Shown: positions 27,814 to 36,638 of the stretch, piece by piece
Position numbering within the stretch: the first letter of the stretch is position 1
Layout: every line of letters begins with the position of its first letter
From: Haliotispira sp965263485
GTDB taxonomy: Bacteria; Spirochaetota; Spirochaetia; SP-2023
Direction of reading: 5' to 3'
Assembly (NCBI GenBank): GCA_965263485.1
Contig: CBDHHO010000001.1
Location: 868,001-932,000 of the forward strand
Length of the DNA: 64,000 bases
The notes under the pieces: generated by a model
What the model was told of the DNA's origin: nothing
The model's database searches: none
What the model saw: only the letters and a program-made list of their open reading frames with translations
Program-made: the position numbers and the translations under genes

Positions 27814-27830
27814 GGGAACCTCTAAAATTT
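27814..27830. mobile_element. Solo left end of the palindromic element
   Basis: GGGAACCTCTAAAATTT sits between pseB and the 3' end of the convergent lipoprotein gene, with no matching right end nearby. Confidence 0.6.
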
Positions 27831-27847
27831 GCAATGTTTCTATTATC

Positions 27848-28578
27848 CTATTGCTTGCGCATTAATGTGATACTGAAATTCTCCAGAGCCAATGTAGGGC
27901 CTAAGGCACTGGTAGTTCCTGATCTCCATGGATCTGTGGCAGAAGCCCCGGCAGGAATATTTATTTCGATCACCGCTCCCCCCGTTGGATTGACAAACTG
28001 GAGGGATACAGCATGCTGATCGCGTTCATACGATACGGGTATGATATTCGTTTTCTGAGGACTGGAATTCAATTGAAGAACGTCCATGTTGTAAGAAGTT
28101 TCGGCAATGCTTGGCGGAGACTTGTTCGGATCCTGCTCTGCTGTCTCAAAATCAATGCGGTGCAATGCGCCTGAAGTTTGAAAATCTGCCTCAATGCTGG
28201 CAATGCTGAGGCTGGCATCAGAGCCCACATGCAGGGTCCCCAAATATACAGAGCCTGGGGCATAAGTGCCTGCTTGAAAAAATTGTGGATATTGGACTTC
28301 CGCTTGGGTGCTGTTAGTGATGATATAGTCCCCCGCAAAAGCAAAGTCTCTGGGAGTATCAACATTGTCTTTGGGCGTGTCTTTGGGGGGCGTGTCTTTG
28401 GGCGGATCGCAGGCGACCCACAAAATCAGGGAGCAGAAAAATAAAAGGATAAATGGGCGTGAAATCTCGGTAGAAAAATAATTTCCTATGCTATATAGTT
28501 TTAATTTTTTCGATGAGCGATGAGCGATGAGCGATGAGCGATGAGCGATGAGCGAATTTTACTGAACTTGTGTTCCAT
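27848..28578 (-). CDS. Lipoprotein A of the heptamer-leader family (ATG and signal peptide in different frames)
   Basis: The leader starts at ATG 28578 (AAGGAG 9 bp upstream) as MEHKFSKIRSSLIAHRSSL, reads six 7-bp repeats and meets TAA just after the A6 run. The signal peptide RPFILLFFCSLILWVAC and the mature protein (DPPKDTPPKDTPKD onward, about 187 residues) lie in the -1 frame; the Cys codon is 167 nt from the ATG. The in-frame part has only a TTG start at 28423, too late for the signal. The mature part is beta-rich with no recognised domain. Expression would need frameshifting, slippage or a different repeat number. Confidence 0.6.
28511..28552. repeat. Heptanucleotide repeat CGATGAG x6 (lipoprotein A)
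   Basis: Six perfect units, inside the leader reading frame on the minus strand, followed by the T6 run (A6 on the coding strand). Confidence 0.95.
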
Positions 28579-28600
28579 TGTGCAATACTCCTTGGTATTT

Positions 28601-28646
28601 TTATGCAAAACAGTGCATAAAAATGATGTTCCGACCAAGGTCGGAA
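28601..28646 (-). promoter_or_regulatory. Two conserved inverted repeats upstream of lipoprotein A
   Basis: TTATGCA-N6-TGCATAA at 28601-28620 and TTCCGACCAAGGTCGGAA at 28629-28646. Both recur at the same place before lipoproteins B and C, with the 6-bp spacer of the first varying and the arms constant, as expected for operators. Confidence 0.6.
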
Positions 28647-28778
28647 TGATTTTGATAAAAGATGAAATGGGATTATAAAACAGCTTGTCCTCCTTTCAGA
28701 ATATACTCTTTTCCGGCGGAGTGCAAGAAGAATTGCAGGAAAATCTCTGAAAATTGGCTTTTTTTGCGAGGCTCCCAT

Positions 28779-29127
28779 GCGAGCTGGCGCAGCATGGGAG
28801 AACCAGGGGAGGGCCGTGCGCAGCCAGAGGCCCGACCTTCCTTTTTTGCGAGCTGGCGCAGCATGGGAGAACCGGGGAGGGCCGTGCGCAGCTAGGCCCG
28901 ACCTTCCTTTTTTGCGAGCTGGCGCAGCATGGGAGAAATGGGGAGGGCCGTGCGCAGCCAGGCCCGACCTTCCTTTTCTGCGAGCTGGCGCAGCATGGGA
29001 GAAATGGGGAGGGCCGTGCGCAGCCAGGCCCGACCTTCATTTCTGCGAGCTGGCGCAGCATGGGAGAACCAGGGGAGGGCCGTGCGCAGCCAGAGGCCCG
29101 ACCTTCCTTTTCCGCGAGCTGGCGCCA
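28779..29127. repeat. Five-unit tandem array of a 65-69-bp repeat
   Basis: Units start at 28779, 28848, 28914, 28980 and 29045, with a partial sixth at 29114. Each begins GCGAGCTGGCGCAGCATGGG and includes GGGCCGTGCGCAGC and CCCGACCTTCC. Single copies of the same module occur inside palindromic elements elsewhere (8.1, 33.2, 40.2, 46.1, 49.0, 55.1 and 62.9 kb). There are no spacers, so it is not a CRISPR. Confidence 0.9.
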
Positions 29128-29156
29128 GATTTTGGGAGGGTGCCCTACAAACTTTA

Positions 29157-29320
29157 GGGTACCTCTAAAAATTCGCTTTCGATGCTGAGTGAGCGAGATT
29201 TTGCCGAGCGCGAGAAATGGAAGCCGAGGCATACTTTGTTGTATGGTAAGGCTTTCGTGACGAAGCGATTTGGCAATAAGATCGCCGCTCAGCGCGAAAT
29301 TGGAATTTTTAGAGGTGCCC
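29157..29320 (+). mobile_element. Canonical 164-bp palindromic element, TSD TTTA
   Basis: GGGTACCTCTAAAAATTCGC and GAATTTTTAGAGGTGCCC with TTTA on both sides. The plus-strand frame from the GGT of the left end is open to the right end. Confidence 0.9.
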
Positions 29321-29463
29321 TTTACGCCCTGTTTCAAAAATTTGCATTACCGGTCTTTAAGTGAGTAATTTCTTTTATCCAAAGGGGATATTATCATTTT
29401 GGTTCAACACAAAGCGGTCCTGCACCTTGCCTCTCTAGCGGTTTTGGCCACAATATAGCCCCC

Positions 29464-30411
29464 ATGAACTTGAAAACACCTGCGCCAGTGCCCGTAGGAT
29501 GGCAGCAGGAAGATGCTCGCTTCTACCGTTACACCACTGAAACAGAGGGCCGGTACCTGGCCCGTAGCATCCGGAAAGATGCTTGGCGCAGCCTGTATCA
29601 GTGGCTCCTTCCGGCACTGGCTCTGAGTGCTCTGTCACTCGGCTACTGGCTCTACCGCCAACCGTTGCAAAACCTGCTGCGAGGTGCGGACAACCCGCGC
29701 GAATTCAGCATTTTCATTGGCTTTGTCTGGAATTTCTTTCTTTTCCTGCTGCATCTCGCCTTAGTGATCTACCTCATCAAGCTCCAGCGGATGCTGCGCT
29801 ATTTCAGCAAAAAAGGCTCAGCCAGTGCAGTCGCTCCTTTAGAGCCTGCCAATTGGCAGCTACAACCTCCCCCGACATCTGAGCCGGAAGCCGGCGCACC
29901 GATGGAAACCCAAGTGGAAACCCAAGGCGAACCAAGCAAACGTTATGCCATCTACCGCATCGAAGGTTCTCCTCGCAGTATTTTGAATCTGGTGCTGACC
30001 AGCCGCTCCGGGCTGCGGCGCTACCGCTGGCATTATTATCTCGGTGAGCTCCCGCTGACGCCGTTGCCCTTGCAGCGCAAGGCTTTGCCCCTCTATGTTC
30101 AGAAAAAATCTTGGCAGGACTTAGGCAAGCTCAGCCGGGAGAGTTTGGGAGAACTACTGCCAATCTTCCCCGGCAAGCTCTGGCTGGAGCTCTGCCTCGA
30201 ATGCCAACGTCTGCAATGCAAGCTGCGCATCGACATTGTGCCCGTTTCATACTACGATTTCCGCTTCTATTATCTGTGCGCCTTAGACGCAGTTCCCGCG
30301 CGCAACAACGTGAATGCAGCGCCACAGGTTTGCCAGCTGCACAGTGCCGCCACACTGCTGGAACAAGGGGCTATTGCCGACCTAAGCTCGGAATATCGGA
30401 TCTCGCCTTGA
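29464..30411 (+). CDS. Hypothetical membrane protein
   Basis: 315 residues. Two transmembrane segments (LLPALALSALSLGYWLYR near 50-65 and FVWNFFLFLLHLALVIYLI near 90-108) are followed by a Pro/Glu-rich linker and a cytoplasmic-type domain with RYAIYRIEGSPRSILN. No family was recognised. A deleted fragment of a close paralogue is found at 47631-47743. It is followed after 16 bp by the next gene on the same strand, probably an operon. Confidence 0.6.
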   Translation: MNLKTPAPVPVGWQQEDARFYRYTTETEGRYLARSIRKDAWRSLYQWLLPALALSALSLGYWLYRQPLQNLLRGADNPREFSIFIGFVWNFFLFLLHLALVIYLIKLQRMLRYFSKKGSASAVAPLEPANWQLQPPPTSEPEAGAPMETQVETQGEPSKRYAIYRIEGSPRSILNLVLTSRSGLRRYRWHYYLGELPLTPLPLQRKALPLYVQKKSWQDLGKLSRESLGELLPIFPGKLWLELCLECQRLQCKLRIDIVPVSYYDFRFYYLCALDAVPARNNVNAAPQVCQLHSAATLLEQGAIADLSSEYRISP

Positions 30412-30427
30412 AAAACGGCTCAGAATC

Positions 30428-31738
30428 TTGCTCTTGCCGCGAGAAATACTCCGCCATGGCGAAGAACGGAAGAGTGTTCTGCTGTATGGTGGGGCTACCG
30501 GCCAGATAGATTTATGGCACAAAAGTTGTTTAGAGCAAAACCTCCGGGAAACCTTTTATAAGGAAATACACTTGGCTCTCCGACTGCCCAACTTGGAAGA
30601 CACAATCTACCGGCTCGAAGATACGCAAAATTCTGACCGTTACTGGCTTGATCTACGTTCTGGTCGATTGCGGGAAATTGAAGCGGAGCAGCTGGAAGCA
30701 GAGCCGGAACTGCTGGGTACTGCTGTGTTCCCATTGGCCCCCTGGTCTTCCGCACAGGGCTACCGTTTGCTTACAGAGTTCGCCCGCACAGCCAGTGCAG
30801 CAGATTCCCCGGATACCGAGTTGTCGAAGATCCTGCGCAGTCGGCACCAAGTCTTCAAACGCTACCGCCAATACATCAAGGAACGCCCGCTACTCCGGGA
30901 GCGCTGGCAGGGATACAAGACCCGATATTTTGCCCGGTATCTCCTGTCCTGGTATGCCAAAGAATTTCCGGAAGCCCGTGAGCTCTTGCTGCTGCTGGAA
31001 CAGCTGGTGCAGCAGCTTGTTTACAAGGACACAGGCACCAGTAACGCAGGACTAGCAGAGCAGCACAGTAGTTATCCTGAAGACGAGACCGAACTGTCGG
31101 GGGACCTGCTGTGCGAGGACTTTAACCTGCATTCCACTGTGCGTGAAACGCGGCAGCAATTCCTGCAAAGCAATCCCACTCCCAACATAACCATGCAACA
31201 CAGCATGTTGCGGGGCTTCGCGCTCCTGTCCCGACCGGACACAGAGAAGCCGAACGATGGCGACGCAGCCCAGTCTGGGCTGAAAACGGACCGCAATTTT
31301 AGGGTGCTGTGCGAGTTCTGCGAGACAATTCCCTGGCTCAATTGCCTGGCGGCGCAAAGCCCCCTTGGCGAGACCGTGGCCGCACTGTACTGGACCTGGC
31401 AGTATTCCTTTGTCTCTGAGGCAGAAATACGGCAAAGCGGCCGGCCGGAACCTCAGGCCTGCTGCATTCTGAGCAGCTGCGACTCGGGCTATCGGCACTT
31501 GAATCTGGAAAATTATCTGCTGGATGCCCTACTCCACAAAATCTTCCCGAAGCTGGAGATCCGTTCGGTAGATTTATATCTCGATCATGAGGCGGAACTG
31601 CGCTTTGCCCACACCTTAGATGATTTCGCAAGGGCAGGCTCAGAAGACCGGGTGCCGCAAAGCAAACACCAAACAGCACAGCAAACAGATATTGGCAGGG
31701 TCTGCAGGCTGGCAAACTTTCGAAGCCAGGCTTTCTAA
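30428..31738 (+). CDS. Hypothetical protein, probably cotranscribed
   Basis: 436 residues from a TTG at 30428; a second TTG is at 30434, no ATG is available early and an in-frame stop lies at 30383. The sequence opens with RKSVLLYGGATGQIDLWHKSC. It is rich in Leu, Glu and Arg, has no signal peptide or membrane segment, and contains charged helical stretches (FARYLLSWYAKEFPEARELL). The family is unknown. The close spacing to the preceding membrane protein suggests a shared role. Confidence 0.55.
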   Translation: MLLPREILRHGEERKSVLLYGGATGQIDLWHKSCLEQNLRETFYKEIHLALRLPNLEDTIYRLEDTQNSDRYWLDLRSGRLREIEAEQLEAEPELLGTAVFPLAPWSSAQGYRLLTEFARTASAADSPDTELSKILRSRHQVFKRYRQYIKERPLLRERWQGYKTRYFARYLLSWYAKEFPEARELLLLLEQLVQQLVYKDTGTSNAGLAEQHSSYPEDETELSGDLLCEDFNLHSTVRETRQQFLQSNPTPNITMQHSMLRGFALLSRPDTEKPNDGDAAQSGLKTDRNFRVLCEFCETIPWLNCLAAQSPLGETVAALYWTWQYSFVSEAEIRQSGRPEPQACCILSSCDSGYRHLNLENYLLDALLHKIFPKLEIRSVDLYLDHEAELRFAHTLDDFARAGSEDRVPQSKHQTAQQTDIGRVCRLANFRSQAF

Positions 31739-31739
31739 A

Positions 31740-31756
31740 GGGCACCTCTAAAAAAG
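31740..31756. mobile_element. Solo left element end beside an SDR fragment
   Basis: GGGCACCTCTAAAAAAG lies directly at the 3' end of the truncated dehydrogenase fragment and 2 bp after the preceding gene. Confidence 0.65.
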
Positions 31757-32042
31757 TCTGCTAGAAACTGGGCACAGTGCCCCGCCGTCCAACGGCAGCG
31801 ATACACCGCTGATAAAACTGGCTGCGGGAGAACAGAGGAACACGGCGGCATTGGCAAATTCTTCGGGCCTGCCCACGCGGCCTAACGGAATCGCTGCCGC
31901 CGCCTTGTGCAACTCCTCCTCCGGGCTGCTATGATTCTTCAATGACAGTTTCTGCATCAACTCATCGATGCGCTGTGTGCGCGTGGTACCGGGCAGGATG
32001 CTGTTGACGCGAATCTGTTCCGGGCCCAGTTCCCGGGACTAA
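31748..32042 (-). pseudogene. 3' fragment of a short-chain dehydrogenase
   Basis: Reads SRELGPEQIRVNSILPGTTR, then PLGRVGRPEEFANAAVFLCS and SGVSLPLDGG, the C-terminal part of an SDR oxidoreductase. The Rossmann motif and catalytic YxxxK are missing: the fragment ends abruptly at 32042, right against the stop codon of lipoprotein B, and at the other side a solo element end is found. It is a remnant trapped between rearranged segments. Confidence 0.75.
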
Positions 32043-32043
32043 A

Positions 32044-32795
32044 TCAAAAACTTCCTGCATAAGAAGAATTATAATCCTTTGTTAGATCTGCACGTTTAGC
32101 AAACTCTTTGGCAGCAGCGTATGTTTCTAAATTCCCAATCCGACTACTGAAAGGCATTAAATTCAGGAAAAAAAATTCTACATTAAAAGTTATTTTTCGC
32201 CCTTCTGCTGTCATTGTATAAATACAAACATAATCTGGTAGTAACAAGTTTCGCAGATGATTTCGTCGGACTCCCACCAGCTTTAAGTTGAGTTTCTGAG
32301 CTGTAACAGTGTAGTTATTCAGAGCACTCTCAACAATATATATATTGTTAGAAGATCTAAAATTTGAGTACTCCCCTGCCAAATCTTTGGCAATCCCATC
32401 AATACTTTTTTGACTGATTGGCTTATTTACAGGCAGCCCGGAGACAGCTTGCGGATTGAGGTCTGTGGCTTGAAACGAACCATCATTTGCAAATTTCAAG
32501 GAAATAAAACCAGTCTCATTTTTTTGGCCAAGGATAATCGTACCCGCTTTAACCAGACGATCAAGCAAAGCAGGCGGCGGGGACGGCAAAGCAGAAGGAG
32601 GGGACGCTGCGTCTTTGGGCGGATCGCAGGCGACCCATAAAACCAGGGAGCAAAAAAATAAAAAGATAAATGGTCGTGAAAACCCGGCAGAAAAATAATT
32701 TCCCCTGCTATATAGTTTTAATTTTTTCGATGAGCGATGAGCGATGAGCGATGAGCGATGAGCGATGAGCGAATTTTACTGAACTTGTGTTCCAT
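32044..32795 (-). CDS. Lipoprotein B of the heptamer-leader family
   Basis: Same architecture as lipoproteins A and C: AAGGAG, ATG 32795, MEHKFSKIR, six 7-bp repeats, A6, TAA, and the lipobox LWVAC in the -1 frame with the Cys codon again 167 nt from the ATG. The mature protein (about 194 residues) starts DPPKDAASPPSALPSPPPALL and shares no evident similarity with A or C beyond the start. It includes ILGQKNETGFISLKFANDGS and FNVEFFFLNLMPF. The function is unknown. Expression is conditional on a frame change. Confidence 0.6.
32728..32769. repeat. Heptanucleotide repeat CGATGAG x6 (lipoprotein B)
   Basis: Six perfect units, identical in sequence and number to those of lipoprotein A. Confidence 0.95.
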
Positions 32796-32817
32796 GGTGC
32801 AATACTCCTTGGTATTA

Positions 32818-32863
32818 TTATGCAAAATAATGCATAAAAATGATGTTCCGACCAAGGTCGGAA
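32818..32863 (-). promoter_or_regulatory. Two conserved inverted repeats upstream of lipoprotein B
   Basis: TTATGCA-AAATAA-TGCATAA at 32818-32837 and TTCCGACCAAGGTCGGAA at 32846-32863, at the same distance from the ATG as in lipoprotein A. Confidence 0.6.
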
Positions 32864-33080
32864 TAGTTTTGATAAAAGATGAAATGGGAATATGAAATAA
32901 ACTGCTTAACCTGAAGAATATATGCTTTCCCCGCGGAGGTCAAGAAAAATCGCAAGAAAATCTCCCAAAATTTACTTTTCTTGCGAAACTGTCCTTGACA
33001 ACTACGCCCAGCCCGGTACTTCGGTACACCTTTACTTCGGCACTCAGGGAACAGAATTCGCTTTCCCTTGGCCTTTCTGT

Positions 33081-33164
33081 AGGAACCACGAAATACGCGA
33101 AAAGCACGAAACGAACTTGGCCCTGAGAATGTGTTTTTCGTGCCTTTCGTGGTTTCCGCCTTGG
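33081..33164. repeat. Inverted repeat around CACGAAA motifs
   Basis: GGAACCACGAAA near 33081 pairs with TTTCGTGGTTTCC near 33149; the interior also has GCACGAAAC facing GTTTTTCGTGC. A long imperfect stem could form. No gene is visible here. Confidence 0.5.
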
Positions 33165-33179
33165 CCGCTGCCTGAGTGC

Positions 33180-33387
33180 CGCGGAATTTCTCCCATGCTG
33201 TGCCAGCTCGCCCAGTTCGCAAAGAGGATGGTCAGGCCTGGCTACGCACGGCCCTCCCCTGTTTCTCCAATGCTGCGCCAGCTCGCATTGGAGCATCAAA
33301 ACGCGGTACAATCGTTGCGGCAAAGACAAAGCAGAAGCAGAGCGATTGTACAATACTCGCGGAGCGATACCATTTTTAGAGGTTCCC
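33180..33387. mobile_element. Composite element remnant with right end
   Basis: Contains the GCTGCGCCAGCTCGC module twice, then ATCAAAACGCGGTACAATCG and the right end ATTTTTAGAGGTTCCC at 33372-33387. The left end is not clear. Together with 33455-33500 (four GGTGCTTCCCCC units) and a weak element at 33534-33611 it fills the gap before the TPR gene. Confidence 0.6.
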
Positions 33388-33643
33388 TAGATTTTGACTC
33401 TCCATTTTCATTGTCGTACAAAAATCCCTGTGCTTGGTATCAAAAGCCAGTCCCCGGTGCTTCCCCCGGTGCTTCCCCCGGTGCTTCCCCCGGTGCTTCC
33501 CTTGAGTTTTTGCCAGAGGCAGAGCATAATTTAGGGACCTCTAAAAAGATCTCCCCGGTTGCCGCCGGAGATTTTTACACTTGGCATCGGAATTCGGTTT
33601 TTAGGGCTCCCTCTTGAGTCTCCCTTTGAATCTGTAAAAAAGA

Positions 33644-36616
33644 ATGAACTGCATGAAAATACTGCCACCTAAGAAACTGTATTGGGACAAAAGCCTTTTC
33701 GTAGTGCTGCTGTGCACATCTGTTATCACAACAGGAAGCCTGACGCTGGTGGCGCAAAGTGCCCAAGAACTCTACCGGCAAGGTGTCGAAGCCTTGGAAG
33801 CCAAGGATTACGAACAGGCCAAGAAATCTCTGCTCAAGAGCTTGCAGCTGAAGGGCTACGCCCCCGACACCTTTATTGCTCTGGGAAAGGCATTTGAGGG
33901 ATTTGGTGACGAGGACAGCGCTCTCAAGAGCTATGCCCGCTCCATTAGTTTGAACGACCGGGCCTTTGAAGCCTACTATGCCTATGGTCGCATCGCTTCC
34001 AAACGCAACAACCCCAGGCTGGCCTGGAAGGTCTACAGCCGCATTATTCAGCTGGATCCACAGAACACCAAGGCTTATGAGCTGCGCGGTGATGTGTTGC
34101 TGCCCTATATCGCTTTTCTGGCAATGCTAGACTACGATAAGGCCATCGAAAACAAAGGCACAGAAACCAAGCTGGCCCGGCTTTATCGGGCACGCGGGGA
34201 TGCCCATCTAGCTCAGTGGCGCTGGCAGGATGCCGAGGCAGATTACCGTCGGAGCCTGAACTTGAATGCCAAAGATGGGCTGGCCTATATTGGGTTGGGG
34301 CGCAGCCAGCTGCGTCAGCAGCAGTTTGCGGCAGCTAAGAAATCATTTCTGAAGGCCGAACGCTATGAGAGTGACAACCCCTATATCCATGCCGGACTGG
34401 GCACAATCGAAGCGGCCGGAGGCCGGGAGAAACCCGCCCGGAAATACTTCGATAGGGCCTTTGCCCGCAATACTAAGATTCCCGAGCTGTACTGGCGCCG
34501 GGCCCGGTTCTCCCAGCGTTTTGGTCAATTGGAAGAGGCTGAGAATGACTATGACAAAGCGGTAGAGCTGGGCACAAAGTCTTTTGAGGTCTATTTGCGA
34601 CGTGGTCTTTTTTACCAGTGGCAGGGGCGCTATCAGGATGCTTTGAACGACTACAACCAAGGCATCTCTAAGCTGAACGGCAACTTGTTCAAAACCCGGG
34701 AGGGCGAGAAGCTGGATGAAACCGAACTGCTACTGCTGTTCCAATACCGGGGCGATGTTCAGCTGTTGCTCGGCAGACACGCTGCTGCGATGAAATCTTA
34801 TCAGGTGCTGCTACAGCGCAAGGTCAAAAACCCCAATGTCTACGTTGGAATTGGCAATGTACAGGTGGTCCAGGACAATTTTCAGGAGGCCCTGAGCAGT
34901 TATGAGACAGCACTAAGTCTGGCACCAGCAAAGGGAACGGGCTCGGCCCGGCCGCGCTATTTGCTCGGCAGCGCCAAGGCTCAGATGGGCGACTTGGAGG
35001 CCGGATTGGCCGATGTCAACGCCGCCGTCAAACTGGAGCCGAAGAACCCACAGGCTCATTACCACCAAGGCCTGCTCTACATCAAACTGGCGGAATACAG
35101 CAAAGCTCAAAAAGCCCTGCAAAAAGCCCTGCGCTATGACCGTTATAATCCCGAATACTATTATGCTCTGGCTCTGGTTCAGTATCATCGCTCTTTCTTC
35201 AGCGAAGTGCTGGACAGTCTGAAACTACTGGATCAGCTGCATCCCGGCTATCCAAAGATTTATTCGCTGCGGGCCAAGGCCAAGTTTCAGCTGGAACTGG
35301 TTGATGAGGCACTGGCCGATGTCGATGCCGGTTTACAGGTAAGCCCCCAGAACGCCGAACTGTACATCTTGCGAGCCAGCTTACACGACAGCCAGGGGGA
35401 CAGCGACCAGGCCTTGGACGACTATCGCCAGGCCTTGGAACTCCTGCCCCAAGCCGCTGAGCTGTACCGGGGCCGAGCCCTGCTGCAGCAAAAACTGGGC
35501 AATAGTCAACAGGCCTTGGACAACATCGACAAGGCTATCACTCTCCAGCCGCAGAACGCCGAAAATATTTTCCAGAAGGGTATGATACTGGCTCAGAACG
35601 ACCGGTTGGCACCGGCTCTGGAGCAGATAACGAAGGCCATTGAACTGGCTGTAAATCCCGCGCTCGGCAGTTCAAGTATCAGTACAGAGCGCCTCAACGA
35701 TTTCCGTTTACAGCGGGCCAACTTGGCCATCCGGCAGGGACAATACCAGAATGCCGAACGCGATATCCAAGAAGTACTGGGACAGGACAACGACAACTCG
35801 CTGGCCCGGTTTCTGCTCGGCTACTTGGCCTTTGTGCTGGGCGATTACCAGAGGGCCCGCCAGAACCTAGGCGAGGCTTATTATTCAAATACCAGCGACC
35901 CGCTGCTGGTCTTCAATTATGCCCAGGTTCTGCTTGCCACAGGCCGGGGAAAACAGGCTCAACCGTTGTTTGACCAGTTGCTCGCGGATCCGCAAAGTCT
36001 GGCCCAGGGTCTTTACGGCAAGGCGATGATCGCGCTGTACCAGAAAAAATATGATGAGGCGTTGGACTTGTTTGACATTGCCATAGAAACTCCGGAAGAA
36101 CCGGAACCCGGTGCCTATCTCGGACGCGGCAGCACCTTGATGAAACTGAACAGCTATGGCTCTGCTCTCAATGACTTTCAATATTATTTGGACAACTACG
36201 ACAGCAACTACCAGGCTTGGCGCTTCCTCGGCGATGCCCAGCGCAGCCTGCAAGATTTGGATAAGGCATATGAGTCTTATCAGATGGCCTTGAGTTACAA
36301 TGATCAAGATGCTGAGAGCCATTATGGCCGAGGAATGGTGCTATTGAAAAACCAGAATCTGGATCTGGCGCTGGCAGATTTTGAAACGGCGATCCGGCTC
36401 AACAACATGCGAGCAATATTTTATCTGGGCCGAGGCGCGGTTAAGCTGGCGCAGGGTGACTTGCAGGGTGCCTTGACTGACAACAAGCTGGCCCTGCTCT
36501 ACGACCGCAAACTGCCTGAGGTCTATGAGCTGCAGGCTGATATTTATACCCAGCTGGGCGATGATGCTAAAGCTGCTAAGGCCCGAAACGAATACAACAA
36601 ATTGAGCAACACTTAG
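33644..36616 (+). CDS. Exported large TPR-repeat protein
   Basis: About 990 residues. A signal peptide (SLFVVLLCTSVITTGSLTLVAQ) is followed by tandem tetratricopeptide repeats to the end, roughly two dozen, with the A-x-x-x-Y/F-x-x-A-L pattern (ALGKAFEGFGDEDSALKSYA, RARGDAHLAQWRWQDAEAD, ALDDYRQALELLPQAAELYR). It is probably a periplasmic scaffold for protein-protein contacts. The start is 33644 or 33653 (MKILPP); the site AAAAAAGA is weak. The following gene starts 22 bp after its stop. Confidence 0.85.
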   Translation: MNCMKILPPKKLYWDKSLFVVLLCTSVITTGSLTLVAQSAQELYRQGVEALEAKDYEQAKKSLLKSLQLKGYAPDTFIALGKAFEGFGDEDSALKSYARSISLNDRAFEAYYAYGRIASKRNNPRLAWKVYSRIIQLDPQNTKAYELRGDVLLPYIAFLAMLDYDKAIENKGTETKLARLYRARGDAHLAQWRWQDAEADYRRSLNLNAKDGLAYIGLGRSQLRQQQFAAAKKSFLKAERYESDNPYIHAGLGTIEAAGGREKPARKYFDRAFARNTKIPELYWRRARFSQRFGQLEEAENDYDKAVELGTKSFEVYLRRGLFYQWQGRYQDALNDYNQGISKLNGNLFKTREGEKLDETELLLLFQYRGDVQLLLGRHAAAMKSYQVLLQRKVKNPNVYVGIGNVQVVQDNFQEALSSYETALSLAPAKGTGSARPRYLLGSAKAQMGDLEAGLADVNAAVKLEPKNPQAHYHQGLLYIKLAEYSKAQKALQKALRYDRYNPEYYYALALVQYHRSFFSEVLDSLKLLDQLHPGYPKIYSLRAKAKFQLELVDEALADVDAGLQVSPQNAELYILRASLHDSQGDSDQALDDYRQALELLPQAAELYRGRALLQQKLGNSQQALDNIDKAITLQPQNAENIFQKGMILAQNDRLAPALEQITKAIELAVNPALGSSSISTERLNDFRLQRANLAIRQGQYQNAERDIQEVLGQDNDNSLARFLLGYLAFVLGDYQRARQNLGEAYYSNTSDPLLVFNYAQVLLATGRGKQAQPLFDQLLADPQSLAQGLYGKAMIALYQKKYDEALDLFDIAIETPEEPEPGAYLGRGSTLMKLNSYGSALNDFQYYLDNYDSNYQAWRFLGDAQRSLQDLDKAYESYQMALSYNDQDAESHYGRGMVLLKNQNLDLALADFETAIRLNNMRAIFYLGRGAVKLAQGDLQGALTDNKLALLYDRKLPEVYELQADIYTQLGDDAKAAKARNEYNKLSNT

Positions 36617-36638
36617 AGGAGCCCATAAAAGGGGTTTG

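Noticed and set aside
28511..28552. Homopolymer sequencing error as the sole explanation of the lipoprotein frame offset
   Set aside because: Not excluded for A6, but three separate loci show the same six repeats, A6 and 167-nt distance, so an error would have to occur identically three times. Kept as an alternative inside the finding.
28779..29127. Possible CRISPR array
   Set aside because: Units are contiguous 65-69-bp repeats without variable spacers, and no cas genes are in the window. The same unit is dispersed inside transposable elements.
28696..29337. Long open frames on both strands across the tandem array (for example 213 codons on the minus strand)
   Set aside because: They consist entirely of repeat-unit and element translation with no start signal. 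They are a by-product of unit lengths near multiples of three.
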